DNA of 34,886 nucleotides from Mycobacterium sp. 852002-51163_SCH5372311 (lineage in GTDB: Bacteria > Actinomycetota > Actinomycetes > Mycobacteriales > Mycobacteriaceae): assembly GCF_001667115.1 (NCBI RefSeq), contig NZ_LZIJ01000084.1:1-34886 (forward strand). Reading direction: 5' to 3'. A program made the position numbers and the translations under genes. Position 1 is the stretch's first letter. Each line of letters opens with the position of its first letter. The notes beneath the pieces are model-generated. The model was not told the origin of the DNA and searched no databases. It saw only the letters and a program-made list of their open reading frames with translations. Shown here one piece after another: positions 1 to 9,625 of the stretch.

Positions 1-2017
<2,017 letters not shown>

Positions 2018-2188
2018 CTTCCGCTCCTGTAGTTGGCGGGGTATCTGCTTAGTGATCTTCCCCCTATCGTGCCGCACCGATGCACTGGGCGGGTAGCTAC
2101 CGTCCGATCGCGGCCGCGGCCCGAGATTGCGCAACGAAATCGGTGCGTCCACGGCGGCTGCAACCGCGACCCGGTAACGTCATGAGCC

Positions 2189-2776
2189 GTGCTCATCGGA
2201 TGGCGTGCCTACCCTCGCAGGCACGTGGGGGAGTTCCCCAGGCGAGGTGCTCTGGCGCTTGGTTGTGTGGCGGTTGTCGTGATCGGGATGGTCGGCTGTA
2301 CCAAGGTCACCAACGGCACCGGCAAGGCCAACGGCAGTCTGGCCCCGGCCTACCGCTCGTCGGTGTCGATGTCGGTGTCGGCGTCGGCGGCATCGTCGAG
2401 TATTCGGGAGACCCAGCGGCAACAGTCGCTGACGACCCGCGCCATTCGCAGCGCGTGCGACGGCCTGGCCACCACCAGCAAGGACGCCATCGACAAGGTG
2501 AACGCCTTCGTCGCGGCGTTCAATGCGGGACGCAACACCGGCCCCACGGAAGGCCCGGCCATCGACGCCAGCAACAACAGCGGCAACACGGTGGAGAGCA
2601 GCATCGGGCCTCCGTTGTCGCAGGAGATGCAGGACGCATTCCGCGAGTACGTCGACGCGGTGCGCGGCGTTGCCAACGCGATCGCCACGCACGTGGGTTC
2701 GGCGGAGTTCAACAGACGGGTCGACCGGCTCAACGCCGCCAAGACCAGGTCACTGAAACTGTGTGTGGCCTCCTGA
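2189..2776 (+). CDS. Small secreted lipoprotein, Rv2240c-like, function unknown
   Basis: This 195-residue protein has a basic N-terminus (FPRRGA), a hydrophobic stretch ([15 protein letters not shown]) and then a cysteine (MVGC at about residues 34-37) that fits a slightly atypical lipobox. It is therefore probably exported and lipid-anchored. The mature part begins with a Ser/Ala-rich tract and continues as a helical domain with Cys residues near CDGLA and the C-terminus (KLCVAS), which could form a disulfide. GTG 2189 is the longest start; GTG 2225 is a credible shorter one that keeps the whole signal peptide. It occupies the position of the conserved gene beside aceE in M. tuberculosis and precedes the DUF3052-ahpE pair by about 80 bp. 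I recognise no enzymatic motif. Confidence 0.75.
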   Translation: MLIGWRAYPRRHVGEFPRRGALALGCVAVVVIGMVGCTKVTNGTGKANGSLAPAYRSSVSMSVSASAASSSIRETQRQQSLTTRAIRSACDGLATTSKDAIDKVNAFVAAFNAGRNTGPTEGPAIDASNNSGNTVESSIGPPLSQEMQDAFREYVDAVRGVANAIATHVGSAEFNRRVDRLNAAKTRSLKLCVAS

Positions 2777-2842
2777 GGCGGGCATGTTCGACGTGCGCTG
2801 CATGTGCGACGATTAAGCCCATCGCACGGCGTGTGCATGGCT

Positions 2843-2850
2843 AAAGGAGG
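2843..2850 (+). promoter_or_regulatory. Strong ribosome binding site deciding the DUF3052 start
   Basis: AAAGGAGG, a near-perfect anti-16S match, lies 7 nt upstream of the GTG at 2858. It falls inside the longer possible reading frame starting at 2804, whose ATG at 2837 has no comparable site. It therefore favours the shorter 140-residue protein. Confidence 0.8.
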
Positions 2851-2857
2851 TCCCACG

Positions 2858-3280
2858 GTGGTCGCGGCGGATCACGCCCCGAGCTACGCTCGCAAGCTGG
2901 GCATCCAACGAGACCAAGTGGTCCAGGAGTGGGGCTGGGACGAAGACACCGACGACGACATCCGCGCAGCGGTCGAAGAAGCCTGCGGCGGTGAGTTGCT
3001 CGACGAAGACACCGACGAGGTAATCGACGTCGTGTTGCTGTGGTGGCGAGACGGCGACGGTGACCTGGTGGACACCCTGATGGACGCGATCTCTCCGCTG
3101 GCTGAGGACGGCGTGATCTGGGTGCTGACCCCCAAGACCGGCCGGCCCGGGCACGTGCTGCCCGCCGAGATCGCCGAAGCGGCACCCACCGCCGGCCTGA
3201 TGCCGACGTCGTCGGTCAACCTCGGTAACTGGAGCGCCAGTCGGTTGGTACAGCCCAAGTCGCGGGCCGGTAAGCGCTGA
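2858..3280 (+). CDS. DUF3052 family protein, Rv2239c-like
   Basis: This 140-residue acidic protein begins VVAADHAPSYARKLG and contains the run DEDTDDDIRAAVEEACG and the segment VVLLWWRDGDGDLVD. It is nearly identical to remembered Rv2239c. DUF3052 proteins are small actinobacterial proteins; no biochemical role is known to me. I place the start at GTG 2858 because of the strong ribosome binding site at 2843-2850. The reading frame is open further upstream (to 2804), and the longer form is what is often annotated. The stop codon TGA (3278-3280) shares its A with the ATG of ahpE, so the two are almost certainly translationally coupled in one transcript. A link to peroxide defence is suggested only by that coupling. 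Confidence 0.92.
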   Translation: MVAADHAPSYARKLGIQRDQVVQEWGWDEDTDDDIRAAVEEACGGELLDEDTDEVIDVVLLWWRDGDGDLVDTLMDAISPLAEDGVIWVLTPKTGRPGHVLPAEIAEAAPTAGLMPTSSVNLGNWSASRLVQPKSRAGKR

Positions 3281-3741
3281 TGCTGGCTGTGGGGACCACA
3301 GCCCCGGACTTCACCCTGCGCGACCAGAACCACCAGCCCGTCAGCCTCGGCGACTACCGCGGATCCCAAAACGTCTTGCTGGTGTTCTTCCCGCTGGCCT
3401 TCACCGGCATCTGCCAGGGCGAACTGGACCAGTTGCGCGATCACCTCCCCGAATTCGAAAACGACGACAGCGCGGTGCTGGCCATCTCGGTGGGCCCACC
3501 GCCGACCCACAAGGTCTGGGCAGCCCAGAGCGGCTTCACCTTCCCGGTGCTGTCGGACTTCTGGCCGCACGGGCAGGTCAGCCAGGCCTACGGCGTGTTC
3601 AACGACGACGCCGGCTACTCCAACCGCGGGACTTTCGTCGTCGATCGGTCCGGAATCATCCAGTTCGCGGAGATGATGCAGCCCGGAGAGGCCCGCGACC
3701 AGCGGCTGTGGACCGACGCGCTGGCAGCTTTACGGGCCTGA
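3280..3741 (+). CDS. ahpE: One-cysteine peroxiredoxin AhpE
   Basis: AhpE reduces hydrogen peroxide, peroxynitrite and especially fatty-acid hydroperoxides in the cytosol through a single peroxidatic cysteine. Mycoredoxin or mycothiol recycles the resulting sulfenic acid in the characterised M. tuberculosis enzyme. The 153-residue product has the thioredoxin-fold motif PLAFTGICQGEL, with Cys45 as peroxidatic residue and Thr42 in the conserved TxxC arrangement. It aligns end to end with remembered M. tuberculosis AhpE. There is no resolving cysteine, as expected for the class. Its ATG overlaps the DUF3052 stop by 1 nt, and the tRNA-Val gene follows 49 nt after its stop. Confidence 0.97.
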   Translation: MLAVGTTAPDFTLRDQNHQPVSLGDYRGSQNVLLVFFPLAFTGICQGELDQLRDHLPEFENDDSAVLAISVGPPPTHKVWAAQSGFTFPVLSDFWPHGQVSQAYGVFNDDAGYSNRGTFVVDRSGIIQFAEMMQPGEARDQRLWTDALAALRA

Positions 3742-3790
3742 GCGTTTTGGGTGGTTGGCCTTCGGGCGTGTAGCCTGCCCGGCGGGTATG

Positions 3791-3865
3791 GGGCGCGTAG
3801 CTCAGTGGTAGAGCTCTGGTTTTACACACCAGCGGTCGGCGGTTCGATACCGTCCGCGCCCACCA
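3791..3865 (+). tRNA. tRNA-Val (anticodon UAC), CCA encoded
   Basis: A complete cloverleaf folds by eye. The acceptor stem GGGCGCG pairs with CGCGCCC (3855-3861). The D arm is GCTC/GAGC and the anticodon stem CTGGT/ACCAG. The loop TTTACAC puts anticodon TAC at 3823-3825. The T arm is GGCGG/CCGTC (one G-U) with the loop TTCGATA. The discriminator is A3862, and CCA is encoded at 3863-3865. The sequence right after CCA is a gene remnant, which is relevant because tRNA 3' ends are favoured integration sites. Confidence 0.97.
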
Positions 3866-4056
3866 GGATCAGCGCATGTCATGGGTGCCGACCTGCGCAG
3901 GCATGTGACGGAACCGTTCGGCGCTGTGTATGGTCTCGACGACATCTACGCGTGCGACACGGGTTTGCTTCCGTTCAGCCCGATGGCCAAATGCTGACCG
4001 TAATCGCACTGGCCGACCGGCAGGCCGAAGTGCTGGCGAAGCGGTATGGGCGGTGA
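3866..4056 (+). pseudogene. C-terminal remnant of a GMC-type flavin oxidoreductase, frameshifted
   Basis: Reading from directly after the tRNA CCA in one frame gives SAHVMGADL, then FGAVYGLDDIYACDTGLLPF and SPMAK before a TGA at 3995-3997. Reading from ATG 3991 in the neighbouring frame gives MLTVIALADRQAEVLAKRYG and ends at TGA 4056. Joined, these match the conserved C-terminal pattern of GMC and related FAD oxidoreductases: H-x-MG, then G-xx-LYVxD-xx-xxPxSP, then NPxLTVxALADR. The NP just before MLTV is missing, consistent with a small deletion or frameshift near 3990. The rest of the enzyme (normally about 500 residues) is absent upstream, where the tRNA begins. This is a decayed fragment, not a working gene. 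Alternative: chance similarity, which I think unlikely because the motif order is right. Confidence 0.7.
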
Positions 4057-4081
4057 CCGTTCCGGATTCGCATGCTCGCCG

Positions 4082-4133
4082 AGCGTGTAACCACTGCGAG
4101 AATCAAGCAGGAATTTAGCAGTGGTTACACGCT
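4082..4133. terminator. Perfect 16-bp inverted repeat, probable terminator of the LuxR gene
   Basis: AGCGTGTAACCACTGC (4082-4097) is exactly complementary to 4118-4133, with a 20-nt loop between. It starts 5 nt beyond the stop codon of the minus-strand LuxR regulator and lies between converging transcripts. There is no T tract, which is common for mycobacterial terminators. The long loop and the moderate GC content of the arms would also fit a protein-binding site. Confidence 0.6.
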
Positions 4134-4138
4134 TGACG

Positions 4139-7100
4139 CTATCCAGTATGACGCGCGGCCTCCTGGGCAAGCTGCAGCCGCGAACTCAGCCCGAGCTTGG
4201 TGTAGATGTGGGTGAGGTGAGCGTGGACCGTCCGGTGCGAGACGAAAAGCCTTGCGGCGATTTCCTTGTTGCCTAATCCTTCGCTGACCAGCTTGACCAC
4301 GTCGTGCTCGGCTCGGGTCAGCGATGCCCACCCGCTAGTGGCCCGCTTACGTTCGCCTCTGCGGCGTTGGGCGTAGGCGACCGCCTCGTCGAGCGACAGC
4401 GCGGCGCCCTCGGCCCACATGGCGTCGAACTCATTGTCGCCCAGCGCATCCCGTAACGCAGTCATCCGGCTCTGATTATCGGCGTCAAGAACCTTGAAGC
4501 GCACCATGCCCATCTGCATCTGGGCCGCGTCTGCAGCGCCGAACAGACGCGCCGATATCGGGTAGTTGCCCTGGTCGGCCGCCACAATGGCGAGGCATTC
4601 GAGCGCGAACGGAATGAGGAGATCACCGTTGAGTCGTGCCGCGAGATCGAGTCCGTCGTAGGCGTCGCGTTCGGCGGAGTCGAGTTCTCCCTGTGCGATC
4701 TTCACGCGGGCCCGCGCTATCGTGGCCGCCGCCAGACTCCAGCCTTTGGTCACAGACACAACGTCATCGGCCCACCGACGGGCCGCGGCCAGGTCGCCAC
4801 ACGCCAACGGGGCCAAAGCCGCAAAGATGTGCATCGGCGCCAGCTGGGGGTCCATAGTGGTGCGCTCGCGTGCCGCTTCATACGCCTGCCACGCCGCCGC
4901 GGCGTCGCCCGCCGCCAAGTGCACGTGAGCCGATGCCGCGTAGACGATTCCCGTGTAGGTGTCAAAGAGGTCGGTTGCCCGTTCGAAAGCCACCTCGACA
5001 GCCGTCCGAGCAGCGTCGATGTGACCCTGGTACGCAAGGGCGATTGCTTGAATCGACACTGCCTGCATCGAGAACATCGCTTCACCGGCCGCTGTGGTTT
5101 CCTCTTCGACCTCGCGAAGCTGCGTGAGGGCGTTTGTCAGGTCACCGTTTAAGATTTGCGCCCAGCCACGGACATAGCGGCACTGATGGGATACAAATAT
5201 GTCGCCGCTGCCGTCGGCAATCCGGAGAGCTTCTTCGGCGACGGCCTGTCCCGCGTCGACAGGTTCGCCGAACAGCAGTGCGTACATCGCCTTTAAAGCG
5301 AGTGTTTGCCCCAGCCACCATGAATCACCGACGTCCCGCGCAATGTCCGCCGCTTCCGTGAAGTAGGCAACACACAGTTCGCGATCGTCGGCGGCGCGGC
5401 AGGCACATGCGGTCAGCGCTCGCGCCACAAGCGTCGGGTCGCCAAATTCGCGCGCCATTGCGAGGATTCGCTCAGCATTGTCGTGATTTACGGTCAAGCC
5501 CCGGAAGGACTCCAATACCACGCTGCCCACAGCAGCCCGCACACGTGCCGCCCGCGCATCGACGCCGTCGCGGTCCGCATCGGAAAGCGCAGCGGCTATC
5601 CAGTTCAACCCTTCCTGCATCAGGCCGCGCGACAGCCACAGCGGTAACAGCGACGACGCCAACGTCAGGGCAAGTTCGATGTCAGCGCTTTCCCGGCTCC
5701 ATGCGAAAGCTGCACGCAAATTGTCGATTTCGGTCCCCGCTGCGTCGATGCGCCGTTGGTGGTCCGCGCCTGCCGGTGTGTCGAGCAGACCGGCCATCGC
5801 GGTGTAGTGGTCGCGATGACGGGTGCGGACGTCGTTGCCTTCGCGGGACTCGTGAAGTTTTTCTTGTGCGTACTGGCGGACGGTTTCCAGCAGCCGGTAG
5901 CGGGTGCCCTGCGCGCTGTCTTCGGCGACTACGAGCGACTTGTCGACGAGCAGCGTGAGCTGGTCGAGCACAAGGTAGCGCTCCGTCTCACCGGCCACAG
6001 CTTGGGCTGCGTCGAGATCGAACCCGCCGAAAAACACTGCGAGCCTTCGGAACAGCACCTGTTCGGGCTCGCTCAGCAGTGCGTGCGACCAGTCGACGGA
6101 TGCGCGCAGGGTCTGCTGGCGTCGCACGGCGGTGCGAGCTCCGCCGGTCAACAGACGGAACGTGTCGTGCAGGCTGTGCAGGATTTCGTTCGGCGACAGC
6201 GCGCGGACCCGGGCGGCGGCGAGCTCGATGGCCAGTGGTAGGCCGTCCAGCCTGCGGCATATTTCGGTGACGGTGTCTTTGTTGGTTGCGGTAATGCGGA
6301 AGTCGGGCTTGGTCCGCCGGGCGCGATCACTGAACAGTTCGATGGCTTCGTCGGCCAGCGACAGCGACGGCACCCGCCAGCTCACCTCACCGGGGACGCC
6401 GATCGGTTCGCGACTGGTGGTCAGCAATGTCAACGCCGGGCAGCCGGCCAACAAGGCGGCGATCAAATCGGCACTGGCGTCGAGCAGGTGTTCGCAATTG
6501 TCCAGCAGCATCAGCATGTGACGATCGCGAATGAACCGCAGGATCAGCTCTGTGACGCGTTGGTCGGGCTGGTCGGGCAGCCCCAGCGCGCGAGCTACGG
6601 TCGTCGGTACCACGTCGGGGTCGGTGATAGGCGCCAGATCGACATACCGCACGCCGCCGGCGTATTCAGACGCAACTGACGCGGCGACCTGGACCGCCAG
6701 CCGCGTCTTACCAGCACCGCCCGCGCCGGTCAGGGTGACGAGTCGGTTCTCTCCAAGCGCCGTACCAATCCCCTTCATTTCGGTTTGACGCCCGATAAAG
6801 TTCGTCAGTTGCACCGGAAGGCGTTCGGCCGCAGTAGCATTCAGCGTACGCAGTGGTGGGAAGTCGTTACGCAGGTCCGGGTGGCAGAGTTGGATTGCGC
6901 GTTCCGGGCGGGGTAGGTCGCGCAGGGAATGGGTGCCCAGGTCGGTGAGGGTGACCTCCGGCGGAAGTTGGTCGACGACAAGCGGTTCGGTCGCGCCGGA
7001 CAATAACGTCTGACCGCCGTGGGCCAGGTCGCGCAACCGTGCCGTGCGGTTGATGGCCGGGCCGATGTAGTTGCCTTCGTCGCGCAGCTGTACGTCGCCG

Positions 7101-7435
7101 GTATGCAGCCCGATACGCAGTTTGATCGGTGCCAACGCGGCCCGTTGCAGGTCGAGCGCGCAAGCGACGGCGTCGGCAGCCCTGGTGAACGCGATGACGA
7201 AGCTGTCGCCCTCGCCCTGTTCGACGGGTCGTACACCATTGTGTGCGGCGGTTGCCTTGGCCAATATCTGGTCTAGCTGCGCGACGGCGGCCTTCATCGC
7301 CTCGGGCTGGGTTTCCCACAACCGCGTCGAACTCTCGACGTCGGCCAGTAGCAACGTCACGGTTCCGGTGGGCAGTTCAACCATGGCCCGCATGTCCAAG
7401 TCGCTTCGCTCTGTTTCGCTCATGCTAGCCAGCAT
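4139..7435 (-). CDS. LuxR-family regulator with class III cyclase and NB-ARC-type ATPase domains
   Basis: This 1098-residue cytosolic regulator belongs to the Rv0386/Rv1358/Rv2488c type. Residues about 22-185 form a class III nucleotide cyclase domain. The metal-binding aspartates are D32 (LLLADVESS) and D77 (GEGDSF), and the transition-state residues N129 and R133 (INRTAR) are present. The substrate-selecting positions are Q73 and N122 rather than Lys-Asp, the same Gln-Asn pair described for Rv0386. Residues about 205-520 form an STAND/NB-ARC ATPase with Walker A GAGGAGKT (237-244) and the LLLDNCEHLLD Walker B region. Residues about 560-1030 are TPR-like helices. Residues 1039-1098 form a LuxR helix-turn-helix (LTRAEHDVVKLVSEGLGNKE). 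ATG 7435 is the longest start; ATG 7423 is equally plausible, and neither has a clear ribosome site. It is divergent from the lipoprotein at 7636, with a palindrome between them. Confidence 0.93.
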   Translation of the reverse strand: MLASMSETERSDLDMRAMVELPTGTVTLLLADVESSTRLWETQPEAMKAAVAQLDQILAKATAAHNGVRPVEQGEGDSFVIAFTRAADAVACALDLQRAALAPIKLRIGLHTGDVQLRDEGNYIGPAINRTARLRDLAHGGQTLLSGATEPLVVDQLPPEVTLTDLGTHSLRDLPRPERAIQLCHPDLRNDFPPLRTLNATAAERLPVQLTNFIGRQTEMKGIGTALGENRLVTLTGAGGAGKTRLAVQVAASVASEYAGGVRYVDLAPITDPDVVPTTVARALGLPDQPDQRVTELILRFIRDRHMLMLLDNCEHLLDASADLIAALLAGCPALTLLTTSREPIGVPGEVSWRVPSLSLADEAIELFSDRARRTKPDFRITATNKDTVTEICRRLDGLPLAIELAAARVRALSPNEILHSLHDTFRLLTGGARTAVRRQQTLRASVDWSHALLSEPEQVLFRRLAVFFGGFDLDAAQAVAGETERYLVLDQLTLLVDKSLVVAEDSAQGTRYRLLETVRQYAQEKLHESREGNDVRTRHRDHYTAMAGLLDTPAGADHQRRIDAAGTEIDNLRAAFAWSRESADIELALTLASSLLPLWLSRGLMQEGLNWIAAALSDADRDGVDARAARVRAAVGSVVLESFRGLTVNHDNAERILAMAREFGDPTLVARALTACACRAADDRELCVAYFTEAADIARDVGDSWWLGQTLALKAMYALLFGEPVDAGQAVAEEALRIADGSGDIFVSHQCRYVRGWAQILNGDLTNALTQLREVEEETTAAGEAMFSMQAVSIQAIALAYQGHIDAARTAVEVAFERATDLFDTYTGIVYAASAHVHLAAGDAAAAWQAYEAARERTTMDPQLAPMHIFAALAPLACGDLAAARRWADDVVSVTKGWSLAAATIARARVKIAQGELDSAERDAYDGLDLAARLNGDLLIPFALECLAIVAADQGNYPISARLFGAADAAQMQMGMVRFKVLDADNQSRMTALRDALGDNEFDAMWAEGAALSLDEAVAYAQRRRGERKRATSGWASLTRAEHDVVKLVSEGLGNKEIAARLFVSHRTVHAHLTHIYTKLGLSSRLQLAQEAARHTG

Positions 7436-7458
7436 GCGGTGGCCTAGTGCTACGTATC

Positions 7459-7484
7459 ATCGGCAAAATTGCCGATAGTTGCCG
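7459..7484. promoter_or_regulatory. Palindromic candidate operator in the luxR-lipoprotein divergent region
   Basis: ATCGGCAAAATTGCCGAT (7459-7476) has two perfect 8-bp arms and a 2-bp centre. A further TTGCCG half-site at 7479-7484 lies exactly 10 bp, one helical turn, after the one at 7469-7474. The palindrome begins 23 bp upstream of the regulator start, so autoregulation by the LuxR protein is a reasonable guess. Which protein binds cannot be told from sequence. Confidence 0.5.
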
Positions 7485-7635
7485 CTGGGGTATGCCTACG
7501 TCGCGGCTGGCGGCCGCCGTCCCGCTCAAGTTGTTTGCCCAGTTAGAGAGCGTATGGCAAGGTCGGGTGGGTGACCGAGTCAACGGCTTTCGGCGGACTG
7601 GTGATGACCACCGGTTGGCTTCCGTGCTGATTCCG

Positions 7636-8361
7636 ATGTTCAAAGGCCAAGGGGGATCGGGCCCTTCGAGGCGGTTGGCGTTGGCAGCCGTCGTCGTTCT
7701 GCTCGCCGGCTGTGGCAGTGGCGGAAACTCCGCGGACACGAACGCCACATCCGCCGGCACTACAGCATCGTCACGGCCTCCGGTTGCGGCGGACGCCCTC
7801 GACGGGCTGTTGCTCAGTCCGGCCGAGATCGGTACCGCGATGGCGGCGGACGCCGAGGTGCCGGTCAAGGCGACTCTGTCGCAGATGGCCGACACAAGCG
7901 CCGGAAAGCCGGACAAGAATTGCCGATTCACCCAGCCGGCGGAGGCCACAATGTACGCGAACAGCGGGTGGAAGGCCGTGCGCTCACAGGAGCTGCAGGA
8001 ACCTGTGCCCAACTTTGCCCATCACGTCATCCAGGCCGTCGTACAGTTCCCTGACGCCAACGGCGCTTCTAACTTCTTCAAGGCGTCTGCCCAATTCTGG
8101 CCGCTGTGCGCCAACCACGAATACCACGTCCTGTCGCCGGGCGGCCCGGACAAGATCTTCACCATGGGCGCGATCGACAACAGCAACAACGTTCTGAGCA
8201 CAACCGATACGCTGCAGGACGGCAATGGCTGGGCGTGCCAGCGCGCACTGACCGCGAGCAACAACGTCGTCGTCGACGTCGCCGCATGTGCTACCAACCC
8301 CGCGCCCGGTGCCGCGGTTAACATTGCCCGCCAGATTGCCGACAAAGTGGGCAAGCTCTAG
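7636..8361 (+). CDS. PknH_C-type sensor-domain lipoprotein
   Basis: From ATG 7636 the 241-residue product has an Arg pair, a hydrophobic core (LALAAVVVLL) and a classic lipobox LLAGC with lipidation Cys26, then a Ser/Gly/Thr-rich linker. It should be anchored outside the inner membrane. The remaining ~190 residues fit the PknH_C extracellular sensor family. The domain starts with the typical DGLLLSPAEIG, contains the segment VIQAVVQFPDANGA, and has four cysteines (KNCRF, PLCAN, WACQR, AACAT) that would form two disulfides. The frame is open to 7447, but the upstream part looks non-coding and would bury the signal peptide; GTG 7624 is an alternative start. It is divergently transcribed from the LuxR regulator and ends at a strong hairpin. 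The ligand is unknown. Confidence 0.85.
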   Translation: MFKGQGGSGPSRRLALAAVVVLLAGCGSGGNSADTNATSAGTTASSRPPVAADALDGLLLSPAEIGTAMAADAEVPVKATLSQMADTSAGKPDKNCRFTQPAEATMYANSGWKAVRSQELQEPVPNFAHHVIQAVVQFPDANGASNFFKASAQFWPLCANHEYHVLSPGGPDKIFTMGAIDNSNNVLSTTDTLQDGNGWACQRALTASNNVVVDVAACATNPAPGAAVNIARQIADKVGKL

Positions 8362-8366
8362 TCCGC

Positions 8367-8423
8367 CGAGCAGACGCAAAAGCACCCAAACCGCGCTGTT
8401 TTGGGTGCTTTTGCGTCTGCTCG
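8367..8423 (+). terminator. Perfect 24-bp hairpin terminator after the lipoprotein
   Basis: The arms 8367-8390 and 8400-8423 are fully complementary over 24 bp around a 9-nt loop (8391-8399). The stem begins 6 bp after the TAG at 8359-8361. It contains A-rich and T-rich tracts (GCAAAAGC, GCTTTTGC), so it could work in both directions. The epoxide hydrolase start is only 25 bp beyond the stem, so that gene must have its promoter within or overlapping the hairpin, or be read through it. Confidence 0.85.
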
Positions 8424-8448
8424 CGAGGGAACACGGCACTATGAACGG

Positions 8449-9573
8449 GTGAAGCCGTTTCGCATTGACGTTCCCGATGATGTTCTTGATGATTTGCGGT
8501 CGCGGTTGGCGCGCACTCGATGGCCGGAGGCCGAATGTGTCGACGACTGGAGCCAGGGCATTCCACTCGCCTACACGCGTGAATTGGCCGGGTATTGGGG
8601 CGACCGGTATGACTGGCGTTCGCGTGAGGCTGCGCTGAACCGGTTCGACCAGTTCGTCACCGAAATAGATGGGCTCGATATTCATTTCATTCATCAACGA
8701 TCCCCGCATGACGATGCCTTTCCACTGGTGATCACTCATGGCTGGCCGGGCTCGATTGTGGAGTTTCACAAGGTGATTGAGCCGCTGACGAATCCGACGG
8801 CTTACGGTGGCCGCGCCGAGGATGCCTTTCATGTGGTGTGCCCATCGCTGCCCGGATATGGGTTCTCGGGCAAGCCAACTCGCACCGGCTGGGGTGTCGA
8901 GAAGATCGCGCAGGCCTGGGAGACGCTGATGCTGCGGCTCGGCTATGAGCGTTACGGCGCGCAGGGTGGCGATTGGGGCGCTGCGGTAACCACGCAGATC
9001 GGCCGAAATGGCGGTCACTGCACCGCCATCCATCTGAACATGCCGATCGGCAGGCCGACTGCCGAAGCGATGGCCGATCCGACCGAGGAAGAGCAGTACG
9101 CCCTGGCCGAATTGGCCAAGCACCGCCAGTGGGGCACCGGCTATTCCAAGCAGCAGTCCACTAGGCCGCAGACGTTGGGCTACGGGCTGGTCGATTCACC
9201 CGTGGGCCAGCTGGCGTGGATTGTCGAGAAGTTCGAAGCGTGGATGGACTGCGACGGCAACCCCGAGAACGTGCTCACTCGCGACGAGTTGCTCGACAAC
9301 GTGATGGTGTACTGGGTGACCGGCACCGCCGCGTCGTCGGCCCGGTTGTACTGGGAAAGCTTCAAGGTCTGGGGTCAGATGGACCGCGTCGAATTGCCCA
9401 CCGGCGTAGCCGCTTTCCCCGGTGAGTTGTTGAAGGCACCGCGACGCTGGTGCGAGCCGGTGTACAACATCACGCACTGGACGAGCATGCCCCGCGGCGG
9501 GCATTTCGCGGCATTCGAGCAACCCGAGCTGTTTGTCGACGACCTGCGCGTGTTCTTCGCGACGGTGCGGTGA
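8449..9573 (+). CDS. Epoxide hydrolase, microsomal-type alpha/beta fold
   Basis: This 374-residue enzyme opens epoxides to diols through a covalent ester intermediate. It starts with the epoxide hydrolase N-terminal domain (KPFRIDVPDDVLDDLRSRL, then the TRWP motif). The alpha/beta core has the oxyanion-hole motif HGWPGS (97-102) and the nucleophile Asp175 in GGDWGAA. Other elements are a ring-opening Tyr near 301 (ARLYWES), the acid probably Glu326 (AFPGELL) and the base His352 (PRGGHFAAFE). I assign the triad by comparison with remembered microsomal epoxide hydrolase. GTG 8449 is chosen; the frame runs on to 8401, but that part lies inside the terminator hairpin. It sits alone between the lipoprotein and a convergent VOC gene. 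The native substrate is unknown; mycobacteria have many such enzymes for lipids and xenobiotics. Confidence 0.92.
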   Translation: MKPFRIDVPDDVLDDLRSRLARTRWPEAECVDDWSQGIPLAYTRELAGYWGDRYDWRSREAALNRFDQFVTEIDGLDIHFIHQRSPHDDAFPLVITHGWPGSIVEFHKVIEPLTNPTAYGGRAEDAFHVVCPSLPGYGFSGKPTRTGWGVEKIAQAWETLMLRLGYERYGAQGGDWGAAVTTQIGRNGGHCTAIHLNMPIGRPTAEAMADPTEEEQYALAELAKHRQWGTGYSKQQSTRPQTLGYGLVDSPVGQLAWIVEKFEAWMDCDGNPENVLTRDELLDNVMVYWVTGTAASSARLYWESFKVWGQMDRVELPTGVAAFPGELLKAPRRWCEPVYNITHWTSMPRGGHFAAFEQPELFVDDLRVFFATVR

Positions 9574-9625
9574 CGTGGAACTCACCCAATTGCATTGGCA
9601 ATAGGCGCTTTTACCCCAGCTCGCG

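Noticed and set aside
2092..2101. GGTAGCTACC palindrome in the aceE upstream region
   Set aside because: Only 10 bp, no flanking symmetry or second copy; too little to call an operator.
2778..2792. 15-bp identical segment CGGGCATGTTCGACG also at 10938-10952
   Set aside because: One shared 15-mer in 35 kb of GC-rich DNA is close to chance expectation, and there is no further similarity around it.
3751..4056. Open frame running through the tRNA-Val gene, 101 codons
   Set aside because: Its first half is the tRNA in translation. Only the last ~20 codons look protein-like, and they belong to the frameshifted oxidoreductase remnant.
7447..7635. Longer N-terminus for the PknH_C lipoprotein
   Set aside because: It would place 60 residues before the signal peptide and cover the palindromic operator region; the lipobox requires a start near 7636.
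8401..8448. Longer N-terminus for the epoxide hydrolase
   Set aside because: It begins inside the terminator hairpin, and the family N-terminal domain starts right after GTG 8449.
9574..9625. CCAATTGCATTGG as a terminator between the epoxide hydrolase and VOC genes
   Set aside because: The arms are only 5 bp and AT-rich, so the hairpin would be unstable.
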